DNA from: Lepeophtheirus salmonis
Lineage: Eukaryota; Arthropoda; Copepoda; Siphonostomatoida; Caligidae
Length of the DNA: 64,000 bases
Direction: 5' to 3'
Assembly (NCBI RefSeq): GCF_016086655.4
Contig: NC_052138.2
Span: forward strand, 30,763,403 to 30,827,402
In this document: in pieces, positions 45,801-56,039 of the stretch
How the letters are laid out: each line of letters begins with the position of its first letter
Position numbering within the stretch: the first letter of the stretch is position 1
The notes under the pieces: model-generated
What the model was told of the DNA's origin: nothing
Databases searched by the model: none
What the model saw: only the letters and a program-made list of their open reading frames with translations
Program-made: the position numbers and the translations under genes

Positions 45801-48800
45801 AGCTCCTCCAGCCCCTCTTCCCCCCCCAAATCAAGGAAATTTTTAAAAGTTATGGGTATGAAAACCAAAAATTATTAATGTGGTCGAAAAAATTATCATG
45901 CGAGAACTTTGGAAATATTTTTTTAAGAATTATTTTCTGTAAAAAAAAGATCATTCGATAATTATGCTCTGGAGCAATATTTAAATGTAATGATAAGTGA
46001 TAAGTTGAAATTTAAGTCAGATTGATGCACGCAGGTCTTGCAATACCCTAATTAAAAAATATATAATGAAAGTTTTTTTGTTCTCCCCTACAAAGTAAAA
46101 TTGATTTGCTTGGGGCACTTTAACTTAGACCTAGTGTTTATTTATTATTGATATTTTACTCTTTGGTAATTGGTTGAATGGTTTATTTCCAAGTCCATAA
46201 ATTATGAATATTTTAAGCATTTAATTTGTAAAAGAGGGAATGCACTCATTTGCATTAAGTTTTTATTTATTGAGAATGAGCTATTGAGTAATATTTAAAA
46301 GGATTAAATAGCAATTTTCCTTCCATTGGATGAGTTGTACATATGTTTATCAAAAGATTATCCAAAATACGTAGTATTATATACTCTTGATTAATATTCT
46401 AAGACCCGTTCACAAAAGCTTTGTTCTTGTAGCGTTTTTTTAGTACGAGGAATGACCAACGTATCATCATTAATTCGAAACTGCAGAAGTGGCTATCCAC
46501 ATTTATAAATAAATTTGACATTTTTTCCAAGATATAATATTTTGGTGAGGCATTATTATTATTATTATTATTGAAGAGATACGCTTAATTTATGAGTGAA
46601 GGTCCACAATTAAACCCTTCCTTAAATCATCATCAAAAGTTGAAATATTATTTTTCTCTATTCATGATGATGACTTGGGACATAACAAATACTTACATAG
46701 TAGTATACCCTACAAAACCAGTTCCTATTGTCTGAAAAATAGAAGGAAACATCGTAACAACGGGATAAATGCTTTTAGCTATTTAGTTTTGCATTAAAGA
46801 TTTGCCAAGGGGCCCATCTCTACAGAAAAAAGGACTGTAGTAGTTAATAGTACATAAATGTTGTAATGGTCGGCGTCCCTCTGAATTAAAGGTGAACATA
46901 AAAAGAAAATAGGGTTGTATATGGATAATTATTATAGAGATTTTGTGAAGAAAAAATAACAACAATTAATGAATCGGAACGATAGTTGTAAGGTTTCCGG
47001 GTACATAATGTCTACTACATATGTATATTGAACACAAATTTTATTAGTACATGATATGTAATTATCCTCAAGATCCCACTTGGGATTATTTATTGGCCGA
47101 TTTAAATATTGTTTTTATGAGCAAATAATATGCCGATAATTTTTTAAGAGAATGACAACCACATCACGTCCTTACCTTTATTGTATAACACAACGTTTTA
47201 TACGAAAAAAAAAACAGAAAAAGGTCAAAATTCATCAATAATTAACCAATTCTGGATCAATTGTTCCTCACTATGGAGCTATTATTCAAGACTGTTCACA
47301 ACTGAACAAGAGTTGATTCGAAATCAACCAATCAATGATCAGAACACTGACTAGGCGAAAAGAAGAAGAAAAATTTACAGCTGACACCAAAATACACTGT
47401 AAATTTTTGTGTTAGTGAGGTGGTAACGCCGTAGTAGATGAATATATTAAGATATTTTCATGATGTCAACTAAGTCAGCTTTCGATTTTTATGGTTATTT
47501 TCGTATACTCAGAGTTCTGAACGTTGATTTGTTAAATTTCAATTAGCTTTAGTTAAGTTGTGCACTTTTCCTCGCAATTTATTATTGAACTATACTATCA
47601 AGGGTTAGAGACTGATTTTTTTCTGGTTTGGTCATTAGGAATTTTTTCTAAACGGTACTCTGTAATCGTAGATCTACCGAGAACAAAAATTAAATTCCAT
47701 ACATGTAAAAAGATAATACTATTTTTTAAATAAATTTCTTATATTTTTAATTTTTGGTTAGACCTAATTTTAGAATCAAACTATTCCAGACTTTAATTAA
47801 GTATTAAGAACCGAAACCAAACACTAGTAACGACGTCCTTAATTTATTGCTTATTGGAAAGATTCTCTTTCTAATAATTAATTATGATCTCAAAATAATA
47901 TATTTCACTATTTATATATAGGACAGCTTTTTGTTAAGCCTGAAGAAATAATTATTAAATAATAATTTCATAGTTGTTGTGAAGGATTGGCTAACTACCA
48001 ATTAGAATTGAGTGTTGTCTACTTATATTAGTTTGTAAATAAGACGACAGAGTGTGGTGCCGTATTGTGAACAAATAATACAACTTCCTGAATTCTAATT
48101 ATTAGTATCATATAGAATTGACACCAGTACCCTCAAGTAATCTATACTTATATTAGGACAGGTTAGAGAACTCATACCACCTTGCAGAACGTATATATTT
48201 TTAAATTTGGTTCTGCCCTATTGATTTGTGACCTTTTTTTGTTTCTTTTTGTAGAAGAAATGTTTAGAGTGATTTTCTTCACAATAATTAGTACATGATG
48301 TATTACACTGGCCTTCCTCGCTCTCTGGCGATAATTAATCGCAATTTATTATAATTTGTAGATAGTTTATTATATAATACCAAATACGTACATGGTACAT
48401 GTAACCTGGGAAGGTATCTATTTATACCTATAAGTAACATAATGTGTGCGTGAATGTATATATAGGTAGGTACAGCAGACTGCTTGGCGGCGTCTCCCTT
48501 AATATGAGTTAAAATATTCCTTATTTATGAGCAAATCTTACCTTATTTGGTGGTACACACTAAAGGGGCTAATAAGGATAAATGGATGATCATTATTTTA
48601 TACATGAAGGTTCATAGTATACTTAAATGAACTAGTCATTTAAGTATGTATTAAGGTAAATCTTGTGTAGACATAATAAGTATATTATTCAAGACTCAAA
48701 TGTGAAAATATAACATTTCATTTTCATGCATTTAAATGTGCAGTCTATGTGTATAACCTGCCTACTAAACTACTTTTACATTTACTATTCCAGGTAAAAA

Positions 48801-48933
48801 GATGACAGACATGTGCGACCGCCTCATGAGTTTGAAAGTCCGTAAATTTGCTCCCAAACACAAGAATAATCTTGCAAATGAGTTTTGCTGTTTAACAAAC
48901 TACGAGGAATTTGATGAGCATATGCCCTCTTGA
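42847..48933 (+). CDS. EEF1AKMT1: eEF1A lysine methyltransferase 1, two exons
   Basis: Exon 1 is 42847-43384 and exon 2 is 48794-48933. The GTAAGA donor at 43385 and TTCCAG acceptor ending 48793 join a split Gly codon (180), giving 225 aa (human 214). The enzyme (formerly N6AMT2) uses S-adenosylmethionine to methylate a lysine of translation elongation factor eEF1A in the cytoplasm. Motifs: EDWQLSQFWY (56-65), ACISCPTLYIA (88-98), LFEYDQRF (111-118), FVFYDFN (126-132), the catalytic IADPPFLSDEC (149-159) and, in exon 2, KFAPKHKNNLANEF then NYEEF, all at the family positions. Reading through the donor would stop at 43395 and lose the last domain strand, so the 182-codon version is not the gene product. 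Third gene of a tight plus-strand cluster. Confidence 0.94.
44210..44490 (-). repeat. Family A repeat, inverted
   Basis: GACGTTACCTTTATTGTATC, ATACAACCTTTCATACGAAA, AAAAAGGCCCGAAATCCATT, CCCAACTATGGAATTATTAT, ATAGCTGACAACAACATACA and TTTGCGTTAGTGAG in order. A 280-bp near-full copy. Confidence 0.65.
45285..45690 (+). repeat. Family A long copy with perfect hairpin
   Basis: GCTAACACAAAAATA (45300-45314) and TATTTTTGTGTTAGC are perfect complements around CCCTATG. Then TGTCGATTCCCTCCTCTGAC, GGCTATCATATAGAAATACA, GTATCGAATAAAATACTATA, GGTTAACTACGAGATGATTT and CATGATACAATAAAGGTAAC. Same block order as 17655-18370. Confidence 0.7.
45790..45990. repeat. hAT-like AT-rich repeat fragment
   Basis: GCTACAGCTCCTCCAGCCCC, CCCCAAATCAAGGAAATTTT and ATTATGCTCTGGAGCAATAT. 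Related to 59740-59900 (AAAATAAAGGAATTTTTG, TTATGCTGCAGAGCAAAA) inside the hAT-like element there. Confidence 0.45.
46552..46572. repeat. (ATT)7 microsatellite
   Basis: Seven perfect ATT units in the EEF1AKMT1 intron. Confidence 0.9.
47155..47420 (-). repeat. Family A repeat, inverted
   Basis: CACGTCCTTACCTTTATTGT, AACACAACGTTTTATACGAA, CTCACTATGGAGCTATTATT, CACAACTGAACAAGAGTTGA, CAGCTGACACCAAAATACAC and TTTTTGTGTTAGTGAGGTGG, from end to end. Confidence 0.65.
47470..48110 (+). repeat. Family A repeat, interrupted
   Basis: First part GAGTTCTGAACGTTGATTTG and TTAGCTTTAGTTAAGTTGTG; second part TAATTATTAAATAATAATTT and GATTGGCTAACTACCAATTA near 47950. About 340 bp of unrelated sequence lies between. 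The block AAGACGACAGAGTGTGGTGC at 48040 is shared with 15895. Confidence 0.55.
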
Positions 48934-50009
48934 AGTCACTGGACTCCAGTCCATTCTCAATATATTTGATGATTTGGTATGCGCATATCTATGCTGAAAT
49001 ACAATCTTTAATTGTGATGATATAATAAATAAACTATTAAGAGTTAAATATACGCTATTATTTCATAATTGTAAATAATACTTTTTATGATAATAATATC
49101 AACTACAGTTTCCACGAAGTGTTCTTTATCACGGTTTTCACACATGTATTTAATGAAAATATCTTTCTATCTATTCGATTATTATTATTTTTGGGAATTG
49201 TTCACAACTTAACAAGATCCAATTGAAATTCAACCAATCAACGTTTAAAGCAAAAAAAAAAAATCGTCATGTCATGCTCAGTAACAAAAATCGTCGGCCG
49301 CCGATGTTTCTATACCTTTTCTCTTATCAATGTTAAGACGCGTCGTTCCCATTTTTGTATCACGCAACCTTTCCTCCGAAAATGGGGGGAGGGGGAAGGC
49401 CAACTGATATTGGGACATTTTTTTTGTTTCTTAAGGTTTCGATATGCAATAGAGGTAACGACGTGTTACATGTACTCCACTTACATATAAATTTACATTG
49501 TATTTTGAAGTCAACTTTCGATTTCTTTTGGATATTTTCGCCTCATATTTGTTCTGAACGTGGATTGGTTGAATTGGAATTAGCTCTTATTATGCCATGA
49601 ATAACTCCCAACGAATATTATTAAATAAGCTATTCCACATTTGGTAATAATGGACTAACTTCCGATTGAATTTCTTCATGGAAGAAAGGTTGTGAGTTAT
49701 CATCAAGATAACAACGTAATCAATAAATCATTTCCAATCCTGTCCATCAGTTTTCTGTTTCTTCAAAGATTAGATTCATTGATTTAATCCATTGTCATTT
49801 ATATAATTTAATTGGTTTAATAAAAGGTTCCTGGTTAGAATATTTTACCATGGCAATTAGTGGATGAGTTAATTCCTTCCAATTCCTCATTTTTTCCGTA
49901 TTGAAATATTACTAGTCATCTACACTTATGAATGACTGTTGAAGTACATTGACTATTACTCCAAAATATCCCAGGGGGCTCTACATCATCTTAAGAAAAT
50001 TATAATATA
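48934..50009. repeat. Downstream of EEF1AKMT1: family A copies
   Basis: ATAATAAATAAACTATT near 49020 holds an AATAAA that can serve as the EEF1AKMT1 poly(A) signal. From 49170 to 49720 there are pieces of family A: an inverted one (GGGAATTGTTCACAACTTAA, 49190-49260), an end piece (TTGTATCACGCAACCTTTCC at 49353) and a forward copy (GTTCTGAACGTGGATTGGTT, 49485-49720). No gene seen. Confidence 0.5.
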
Positions 50010-50510
50010 TATGTAAATCGTTTGTATTTTGGGCATGTTAAAAAAAGAAACCGTAAATGAATGTGGTAATGCTGACAATATGAATAATGTTTTGGATGAG
50101 TGCAACTTAGCTCTAATGGTATTTCATTAGAACAGTTACTATCAGCTGGGGCAAGGGAGGGGGAGAAGTAAACATGGACAAGAATTTCTCCGGTGTCGAT
50201 CCTCAATTCTACTCCAACAAGGACTTAAAATTATAACTACGCAACAAATTCTAAAGGTTACTCTCCCTATTTTTTTAGCACACACGAATGGACAATTAGA
50301 TTTTGAATATAATTGAATGTGGTAGAAAAGGAAGTTCACTCCATTGGAACTAAATAATAACAGCTCAGGTTAACAAGATTTACTACTCAGGAGTTAGATA
50401 ACAATGACAACAGCTGAGGAGAAGAAAATTAATTCTTTAGAATACCAATCACACATTAACGGGCCAGCTAAAAAGTACACCTGATTTTCATTACTAGTAA
50501 CTCCTAACAT
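50010..50510 (-). repeat. Family B repeat
   Basis: AAAGAAACCGTAAATGAATG, TGGTAATGCTGACAATATGA, GTATTTCATTAGAACAGTTA, GTGTCGATCCTCAATTCTAC, then AACTAAATAATAACAGCTCA and GGGCCAGCTAAAAAGTACAC. Near full length. Confidence 0.6.
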
Positions 50511-50559
50511 AATTGTTTATTGCTATGGGTGGGAATTGGCAAAAATAAACTAAAAAAAT

Positions 50560-50872
50560 AATATAATACTTTACTTATTTTATGTAGTTCAGCAATATTT
50601 CATAAATAAACGTAGGTATACAATTGTATTCCCCCCCCCCCACCCAATAGAGAACGGTCACATAAACAACAACTTTTTGGTTCTTAATTTCTATATACCA
50701 CTCAACCTCTATTTAAGCTTCCTCTGACGTACGTAACGTCCTTGACATATTGTTAAAGATAGAATAAATAACTTAGTCTGTACGGGATGGAGTGCTGGGA
50801 CACTGGAATTGTACACCTACGTTTATTTATGAAATATTACTTAATTACTTAAAAAGGGTAAAGTATTATATT
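50560..50872. repeat. Inverted repeat at the DIRS 3' end
   Basis: The left arm 50560-50632 (AATATAATACTTTAC ... ATTTCATAAATAAACGTAGG, TATACAATTG) pairs with the right arm 50805-50872 (GGAATTGTACACCTACGTTT, ATTTATGAAATATT ... GTAAAGTATTATATT). A further direct partial copy of GTAGGTATACAATTG lies at 50887. Probably the terminal/internal complementary region pair used in DIRS circle formation. Confidence 0.65.
50647..50724 (+). repeat. DIRS terminal inverted repeat, one arm
   Basis: ATAGAGAACGGTCACATAAA and CTCAACCTCTATTTAAGCTT then CCTC. Matches the reverse complement of 55078-55183 at both ends. A 13-nt C-run lies just outside (50631-50645). Confidence 0.8.
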
Positions 50873-51001
50873 TCATTTCATCTCCGTAGGTATACAATTG
50901 CATCCTTCAAAGGTGGTACATTGATTTTCGAAACAAAATGAGTAGAAAAAAAAATAAAAGAATGCTCATTGAGTCTTCTTCATTTTAGAAAAGAGGAAAA
51001 G

Positions 51002-51900
51002 TTATATTTGACACAAAAAAAGAGAAGAAGACAGATTTCTATTTGCGGAAGGACGATCCGCCTCGGCCTGTACTTTAAGAAAGAAGAGGTACATTATAAA
51101 AACGTCTAAAGCTATATGAGTTCTCAGTCCAAAAACCCTATTAATAATCTTGTTTAAGAAAGACCCTTCATTTCTTTTAAATGCAACCATGGCTGACCTT
51201 GTACTATGGCTAGTGAAAGAGCTAGTGTCAATACCTACAGGTTCCATGCAAACTCTCAACTAGCGGCTGAGAGTTTGTGTGGAAGCTTGTGCTAATGGGC
51301 CCTTGTATGTATTAAAGAGGGAAATGGTTTCTCTCTTAACGGACTTTTGAAAATATATTAGATTTAAGATATGAAATACTGGATCTAATCTTTCATTCTC
51401 ATACTCTGGACATGGATGCCAGGGCTGTTAAGCATAGAGTCTTTTTAGATAGTTGTTCTAAACCTGGTAAATTTATGAAATCCCAGGTTTTAATACTTTT
51501 AAAAGAAGTCTGACATCCCAAGTTTCTCTATATTTTTGTACAGGCGGACATTTATTTAATAAACCCTTCATCAATCTCTTTAAATTAGATGAATTAGATC
51601 AGGTTGCTGAGTCTGTTTGAAATTTTAGACTTGCTGCTCTATGTGATGCATTTTCCCTCTTCTGCTAAACTACTTAAATAATTAATTAAGTATTTTGCAG
51701 AGACGTTAAAGGGATCTATGTCAATGTCCTGAGAGTAGACTATTAATCTATTAAAATTATATGAGTAAGCTTTTCGTGAAGAGACTGATGTCTCCTATCA
51801 TGATATCAATTGCTTTATCTGTTAAACCTTTTTGTTTAAGGTTGTTTTTCAGATTTTCTATGGCATTAAGCAACCCAGGTCTATCTCCGGCAGGTCTCCT
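51002..51900 (-). pseudogene. DIRS tyrosine recombinase relic
   Basis: The last part, 51259-51002, is an open 85-codon frame with the tyrosine-recombinase box FTSHSTRSA (H18, R21 of this frame), the H-x-x-R catalytic motif. It is followed by FLNKIINRVFG and ALDVFIMYLFF, where Tyr57 is the likely nucleophile. Upstream, broken frames near 51600-51780 show SRKAYSYNFNRLIVYSQDID and DPFNVSAKYLINYLSSLAEE, matching the N-terminal SAM-like domain. In DIRS elements this enzyme inserts the circular cDNA in place of an integrase. Confidence 0.75.
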
Positions 51901-52129
51901 GCTTGTGGATTAATTACTGCCTCCTTGCCTAAATTAATTAACTCCTGGGCTAACTCCTTTACTTCTTGAAACCAGAGTGACACTTCCCAACGAGGGGTTA
52001 TTATCATCGCCGGTCTTAGTTTCGGGTCTCTTAATCTTATCGGTACTTTGTGTATAAGTGGAACTGACAGAAAGAAGTGACCTTCTTTCTCCTAGTCTAT
52101 CGCGAAGGCATTTGTTACAATTGTTCTGT

Positions 52130-52800
52130 CGTCCAGAAGCCAAGAAATATATTTATCTATTTGGTGGCATTCTCTGGTCGCGAAGTAGTCGCATTTTGGT
52201 TTGAACTAGAAACGCGTGATTTCCTGAAAAATCTGAGGCAATAGCGTGAAATTCTAGATTTCCTGACTCTGGTGTGATTGGAAATCTGCTTCCACATTTT
52301 CTTTTGTCGGGATCCAAAAGAATCTCGCTCTGCAGTTCATTTCTTTGATTTTCTTCCTGAATGTTACTGCTAAAGTGGACATTAATTCGTTCCTCCCATT
52401 GCCTTGAAATCATATAAAGCTCTAGTATTATCCACAAAGAAAGCAATGAAGTATTTTGAGATATTATAACCTATGAATAACAGATCTTATTTCTAGAATA
52501 TTAATACTTTCTGATGATTTCCAATTACCCTGAATGCATCTCCCGTCTCAGGCAAAAACCCCATATCCCGAGAGTGAAGCATCTGTGCGAATCTCTAATC
52601 TGGATGGAAATCTTCCCAAACGCGTGAGCATTGAAAATTTGTATCTAAGGAGGACCACCATTCTAACTCTTGTAAGGCATCCGTAGAAGGAGAAGACGTA
52701 CTTACATTTGGATTCAGTTGAGAGCATTTTTTTTTGCTAACTTGCTGAATTGAACGAAAAAATACTGGGGAAATTCAACGGCTACTCTAGAGCTTTCTAG
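52130..52800 (-). pseudogene. DIRS RNase H domain relic
   Basis: Minus-strand reading across frameshifts: ALQELEWWSSLDTNFQ near 52660, FAQMLHSRDMGF near 52570, and FFVDNTRALYDFKAMGG near 52400-52445. VDNTRAL is the central RNase H Asp motif (VDNTTAVxYIxxMGG), then KMRLLRDQRMPPNR near 52160. Confidence 0.6.
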
Positions 52801-52959
52801 AAGGCCTTTTATTTTTTGGATGTCTTTCACAGACCATTTATCTAGTTTTCTGAGTGACGAGCACCAAGATTTTATCTTTGTGACTTTTTCCTTTATTACT
52901 CGGATTACATAATTGTCGGTATCTCAAATAATTCCCAAGTGCTGTAAACTTTTAGGGGG

Positions 52960-53640
52960 AATTCAGTTACTTTTCTGTCCACTTACATTAAAGCCCAGTG
53001 AAGTGAGAAGTACAATTGTATGGCAAGCTTCTTGGATTACTGAATCTCTGGGCACGTCTTGTATAATAATATCATCTGGATAAATACTACATGCTATATT
53101 TAAAATTGATCTTAAGTATTGAACTACGTTTCTCATTAATTTAGTGAAAAATCGGGGGCACTGCTTAGGTTGAAACAAAGCACATTAAATTAAAAAAAAA
53201 AATCTACCCATTTTAAAATAAGAAACTTTCTATTATCGCTATGAATAAGGAAAGAAGGGCCATCATCTGCTAAGTCGATGGAACAGAGAAAAATAATCCG
53301 TCTTAATCCAAAGTTTTAATTTTTGAGGTGTTTCAATTTTGGAATTTGATTAAAAACGATTTAGAGGTGTAGGATTAATAATCACTCTCCATTGAAATTT
53401 GTCTTTTCGTTTGACAGCAAATATGCTTGAACAAACCTTAGGACATAATGATAAAAAATCCTGGACAGGGGTAATATCACCTCCTTCTAAAAGAGATGAA
53501 ACCTCCTTATTATAAGCTAGAGCCATGTCTTTATCTAGAATGGGGTTTCCGATTATAATGCTCTTTTTAGGTCCCTAGCTAATAAAATGTAATTTGTAAC
53601 CTTCTTCTATTATTCTAAGTACAAATTTACTATTACTTAT
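52960..53640 (-). pseudogene. DIRS reverse transcriptase relic
   Basis: Near 53360-53440 the minus strand reads FAVKRKDKFQWRVIINPTPL then NRF, matching the RT FxVPKKDGxxRPIINLKxLNxF motif. At 53178-52963 an open 71-codon frame holds CPRFFTKLMRNVVQYLRS, then IYPDDIII (the YxDD catalytic motif, YPDD at residues 33-36) and LLTSLGFNVSGQKS. Stops separate the two parts. Confidence 0.8.
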
Positions 53641-53880
53641 TAATTTCCAATTGAACTTCAAAGGTTAGTTTTAACCACTTATTGGATTTTTTTTTATCAG
53701 ACCAGGTAAAACCCAGTTCTTTGAAGAAAATAATAGCTTCAAAAATATTAACCGCGTTTAGTTTATCACAAAAATTATAAATTATTTGATCACACCTAAG
53801 ATAGAGCAAATCAACAAATCTTTCAGGGAGAGTTCCAGATTAAAAATGTAAGAGAGAAAACCATGGACTATAAAAATTAT

Positions 53881-54934
53881 TTAACTCACCTCTTTTGTTA
53901 TAATTAAGGCTATAGTAATTCGATGACTTTTATTACTTTGCTGGAAAGGTATATTTGGACCTGCCGAGGTTGATGGAGCAGGTTGATGGGTAAGATAGGA
54001 ATTGAATCTTGATTCTTTATTCTTAGGAACTGGCTTCCTCTTAGGAAATTCCTTTACGCTCTTGACGGTAGAGGCGGCGTAAAGAATTTTCTCCCGTCTT
54101 GTCAAAGGAGTCTTTCTTAGGGAGAACCGCCGATTATATGCCCAACTCCTAAAGCTGGTAATCAGGGACTCACTCCTTCTTTTGGCCTGTATGAGCTCCC
54201 AACCTTTTACTTTCTCTGGCAACCTGGTCAAGGTCAGAGATTGAAAAAACACCCTTGCCAAGTCTGGCGGAGAGTTCAGGGTGTGAGATTGCTAATATCT
54301 CCTCAGCCTCCCTGAAATCTAAGGCCAAGGAATCATTTGAGGTTTTTATGATGTCAGAAGACATTTTACTAGCCTTGTTCATTACCTCATTTGGGGCAAT
54401 GAAATGACTCAGGGCGTTCCTCCAGGTTTTATGGAGGAGGGTCCAACTGGTTAGGTTGGCCTCCGCCGCATATTGCAAAAAAATCCAGATTAGCCTCCAG
54501 GATCTCTAACTTCTCATAATTTAATGAACTAAGGCCAAAATTGGCGTTCATAAATTCTTTAAAGTCGGAAGCGTTCAGTCGTGCTTCTGTTGAAAAAATC
54601 CCTTTTTGAAAGAGTTCTAACATTTTATCGGAAGGTGAGAAACTTACCGGTTTCTCACCCACCCTTTCTCCAGTCTCTATTTCATTTTTTGATGTTAGTG
54701 GCGTCGGTGGAGCTTTGTTTTGTTTGGATGAAAAAGCCTTCATCATCCCAGCATAATAGCTGAAAATGTTTTTCTTGTTCTTTCCATTTTTGGTCGACGG
54801 AAGGGAAACATTGGGAAAAACATCCCTACTGGCGGAGTAGTCTGTGCCTGAGTTGATGACCTTGATGTTGATGGATTTGGGTAAGTACTTATGTTGATCG
54901 GATTAGTCTCTGTCGATATTCTTGGAGATACCAA
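53881..54934 (-). pseudogene. DIRS gag-like region
   Basis: Three overlapping minus-strand frames (54746-54429, 54478-54170, 54261-53881) look like one ancestral ORF broken by two frameshifts. The first frame ends near an AICGGGQPNQLD stretch, while the second begins MQYAAEANLTSWTLLHKTWR over the same bases. Features: Ser/Pro-rich start, a helical middle (FREAEEILAISHPELSARLG) and a basic end (ESRFNSYLTHQPAPSTSAG). This layout fits gag proteins of DIRS elements; no zinc knuckle was seen. Confidence 0.6.
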
Positions 54935-55077
54935 TTCCTACTTAGGAGGATCCTTGATCCCAGTTGAGATTTCGTCCATGGAACCATCGGAATCCTGTGT
55001 ATAAAACGTTGAAAAAATTGAACAGTTTATTGGAGCGTTGTTGCGCGTGACTATTCCCTATGGTGTAGAGAACGGAA

Positions 55078-55183
55078 GAGGAAGCTTAAACAGAGGTTGT
55101 TTGGCACATAGAATTTAATAAACAAAAAGGCGAGAGGGGGGGGGGTACCAAACACCTTCGCTGTTTATGTGACGGTTCTCTAT
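55078..55183 (-). repeat. DIRS terminal inverted repeat, other arm
   Basis: GAGGAAGCTTAAACAGAGGT and CTGTTTATGTGACGGTTCTC then TAT, inverted relative to 50647-50724. Contains a G-run of about 11 (55136-55146) absent from the body of the other arm. Confidence 0.8.
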
Positions 55184-55319
55184 GGGGAGAAAGGTGATGA
55201 AATGAAAAAATAATTAATTCATTTTTCGGAATGAATTAACGAAATATCATTTTTGGCGTTTCATAAGTATTCATACGCAAAGAGCAAAATAACTTATTAC
55301 TTTGTGACATAGTGTCTGG

Positions 55320-55850
55320 CTTTAATAAGTCCTTGAAATTCAAATTGAAGCCTATTCTTCTTGACAGAATCTCCAAAGGTCATCGAGATTTGTTGGATAT
55401 CTTTTGCACACTGCTTTTTCGATATACTACATAGATTCTCAATAGCGTTATGGTCAGCATTTTGGGCTGGAAAGTGTATGACCCTTACTTATGCCTATTG
55501 GCTCATTATTGAACTTTTTTTCATTGTTGTCTTGGAAACACCAATGTTTTCCAAGCTTAAGCATATTTGCTGATTGATACATATGAATTTCAAGAATCAC
55601 GATGTAGTCTTCCTTTTTCATGGTGGCATCAATTTTATCAAGTTCTATTGTTCCATTGGCAGCAAAACAAGCCCAAATCATGAGACTTCCACCACCATGT
55701 TTCACTGTTGGAAAGTGTATTTGGGGTTGAAGGCTTGGCCATTCTGTCTTCAAATGTGCCCGATGCTAGTTGTGGACAAAAAATCCATCTTTGTCTCATC
55801 TGACCACAGCACATTGCCCCACGAAGTTTAATTCATCATCTTTGTAGTCA
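55320..55850 (-). mobile_element. Decayed Tc1 transposon
   Basis: The minus strand at 55753-55454 reads MKTEWPSLQPQIHFPTVKHG, GGSLMIWACFAANGTIELDK, IDATMKKEDYIVILE, then KLGKHWCFQDNNEKKF. This is the Tc1 core from the KHGGGSxMxWGCF motif to the second catalytic Asp (QDNDPKH-like, here QDNNEKK). Downstream, AQNADHNAIENLCS near 55430-55470 is the SPDLNPIENLW motif. The N-terminal DNA-binding part is missing. Confidence 0.85.
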
Positions 55851-55894
55851 TTTCAATTTTTTTTTAAATCGGTTCAGGTTTTTTTTAACCATTT

Positions 55895-55935
55895 ATGAGT
55901 CCTAAGGACTGATAGGTGGCCCTATTGTCCTAGCT
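55895..55935 (+). repeat. Family E fragment
   Basis: TGAGTCCTAAGGACTGATAG then GTGGCCCTATTGTCCTA, the tail motif of family E. Confidence 0.45.
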
Positions 55936-56039
55936 AGGATTGAAGAAAATTAAAACGAAGAAAATAATTAATGATAGCTCTGGGGTTTCTCCAGGATTAT
56001 ACATATATACATATTTTTTTTTTAGTAGGGCTTTGGTTT

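Larger units (their letters stand above)
43385..48793 (+). other. EEF1AKMT1 intron 1, 5.4 kb, repeat-filled
   Basis: GT-AG phase 1 intron. Contains at least four family A repeat copies in both orientations (44210-44490, 45285-45690, 47155-47420, 47470-48010), an AT-rich hAT-like block near 45790-45990, an (ATT)7 microsatellite at 46552-46572 and a (A)n run near 44157. No other gene seen. The size seems to come from transposon insertion. Confidence 0.85.
50560..55190 (-). mobile_element. DIRS-type tyrosine-recombinase retrotransposon
   Basis: On the minus strand the order is gag-like frames (54934-53881), reverse transcriptase (about 53640-52960), RNase H (about 52760-52130) and tyrosine recombinase (about 51900-51002). 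This is the DIRS arrangement, with no integrase or protease. Inverted terminal repeats lie at 50647-50724 and 55078-55183, and a further inverted pair at 50560-50632 / 50805-50872 sits where DIRS elements carry their internal complementary region. Frameshifts and stops break most frames, so it is a dead copy, but every module can be found. Confidence 0.85.
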
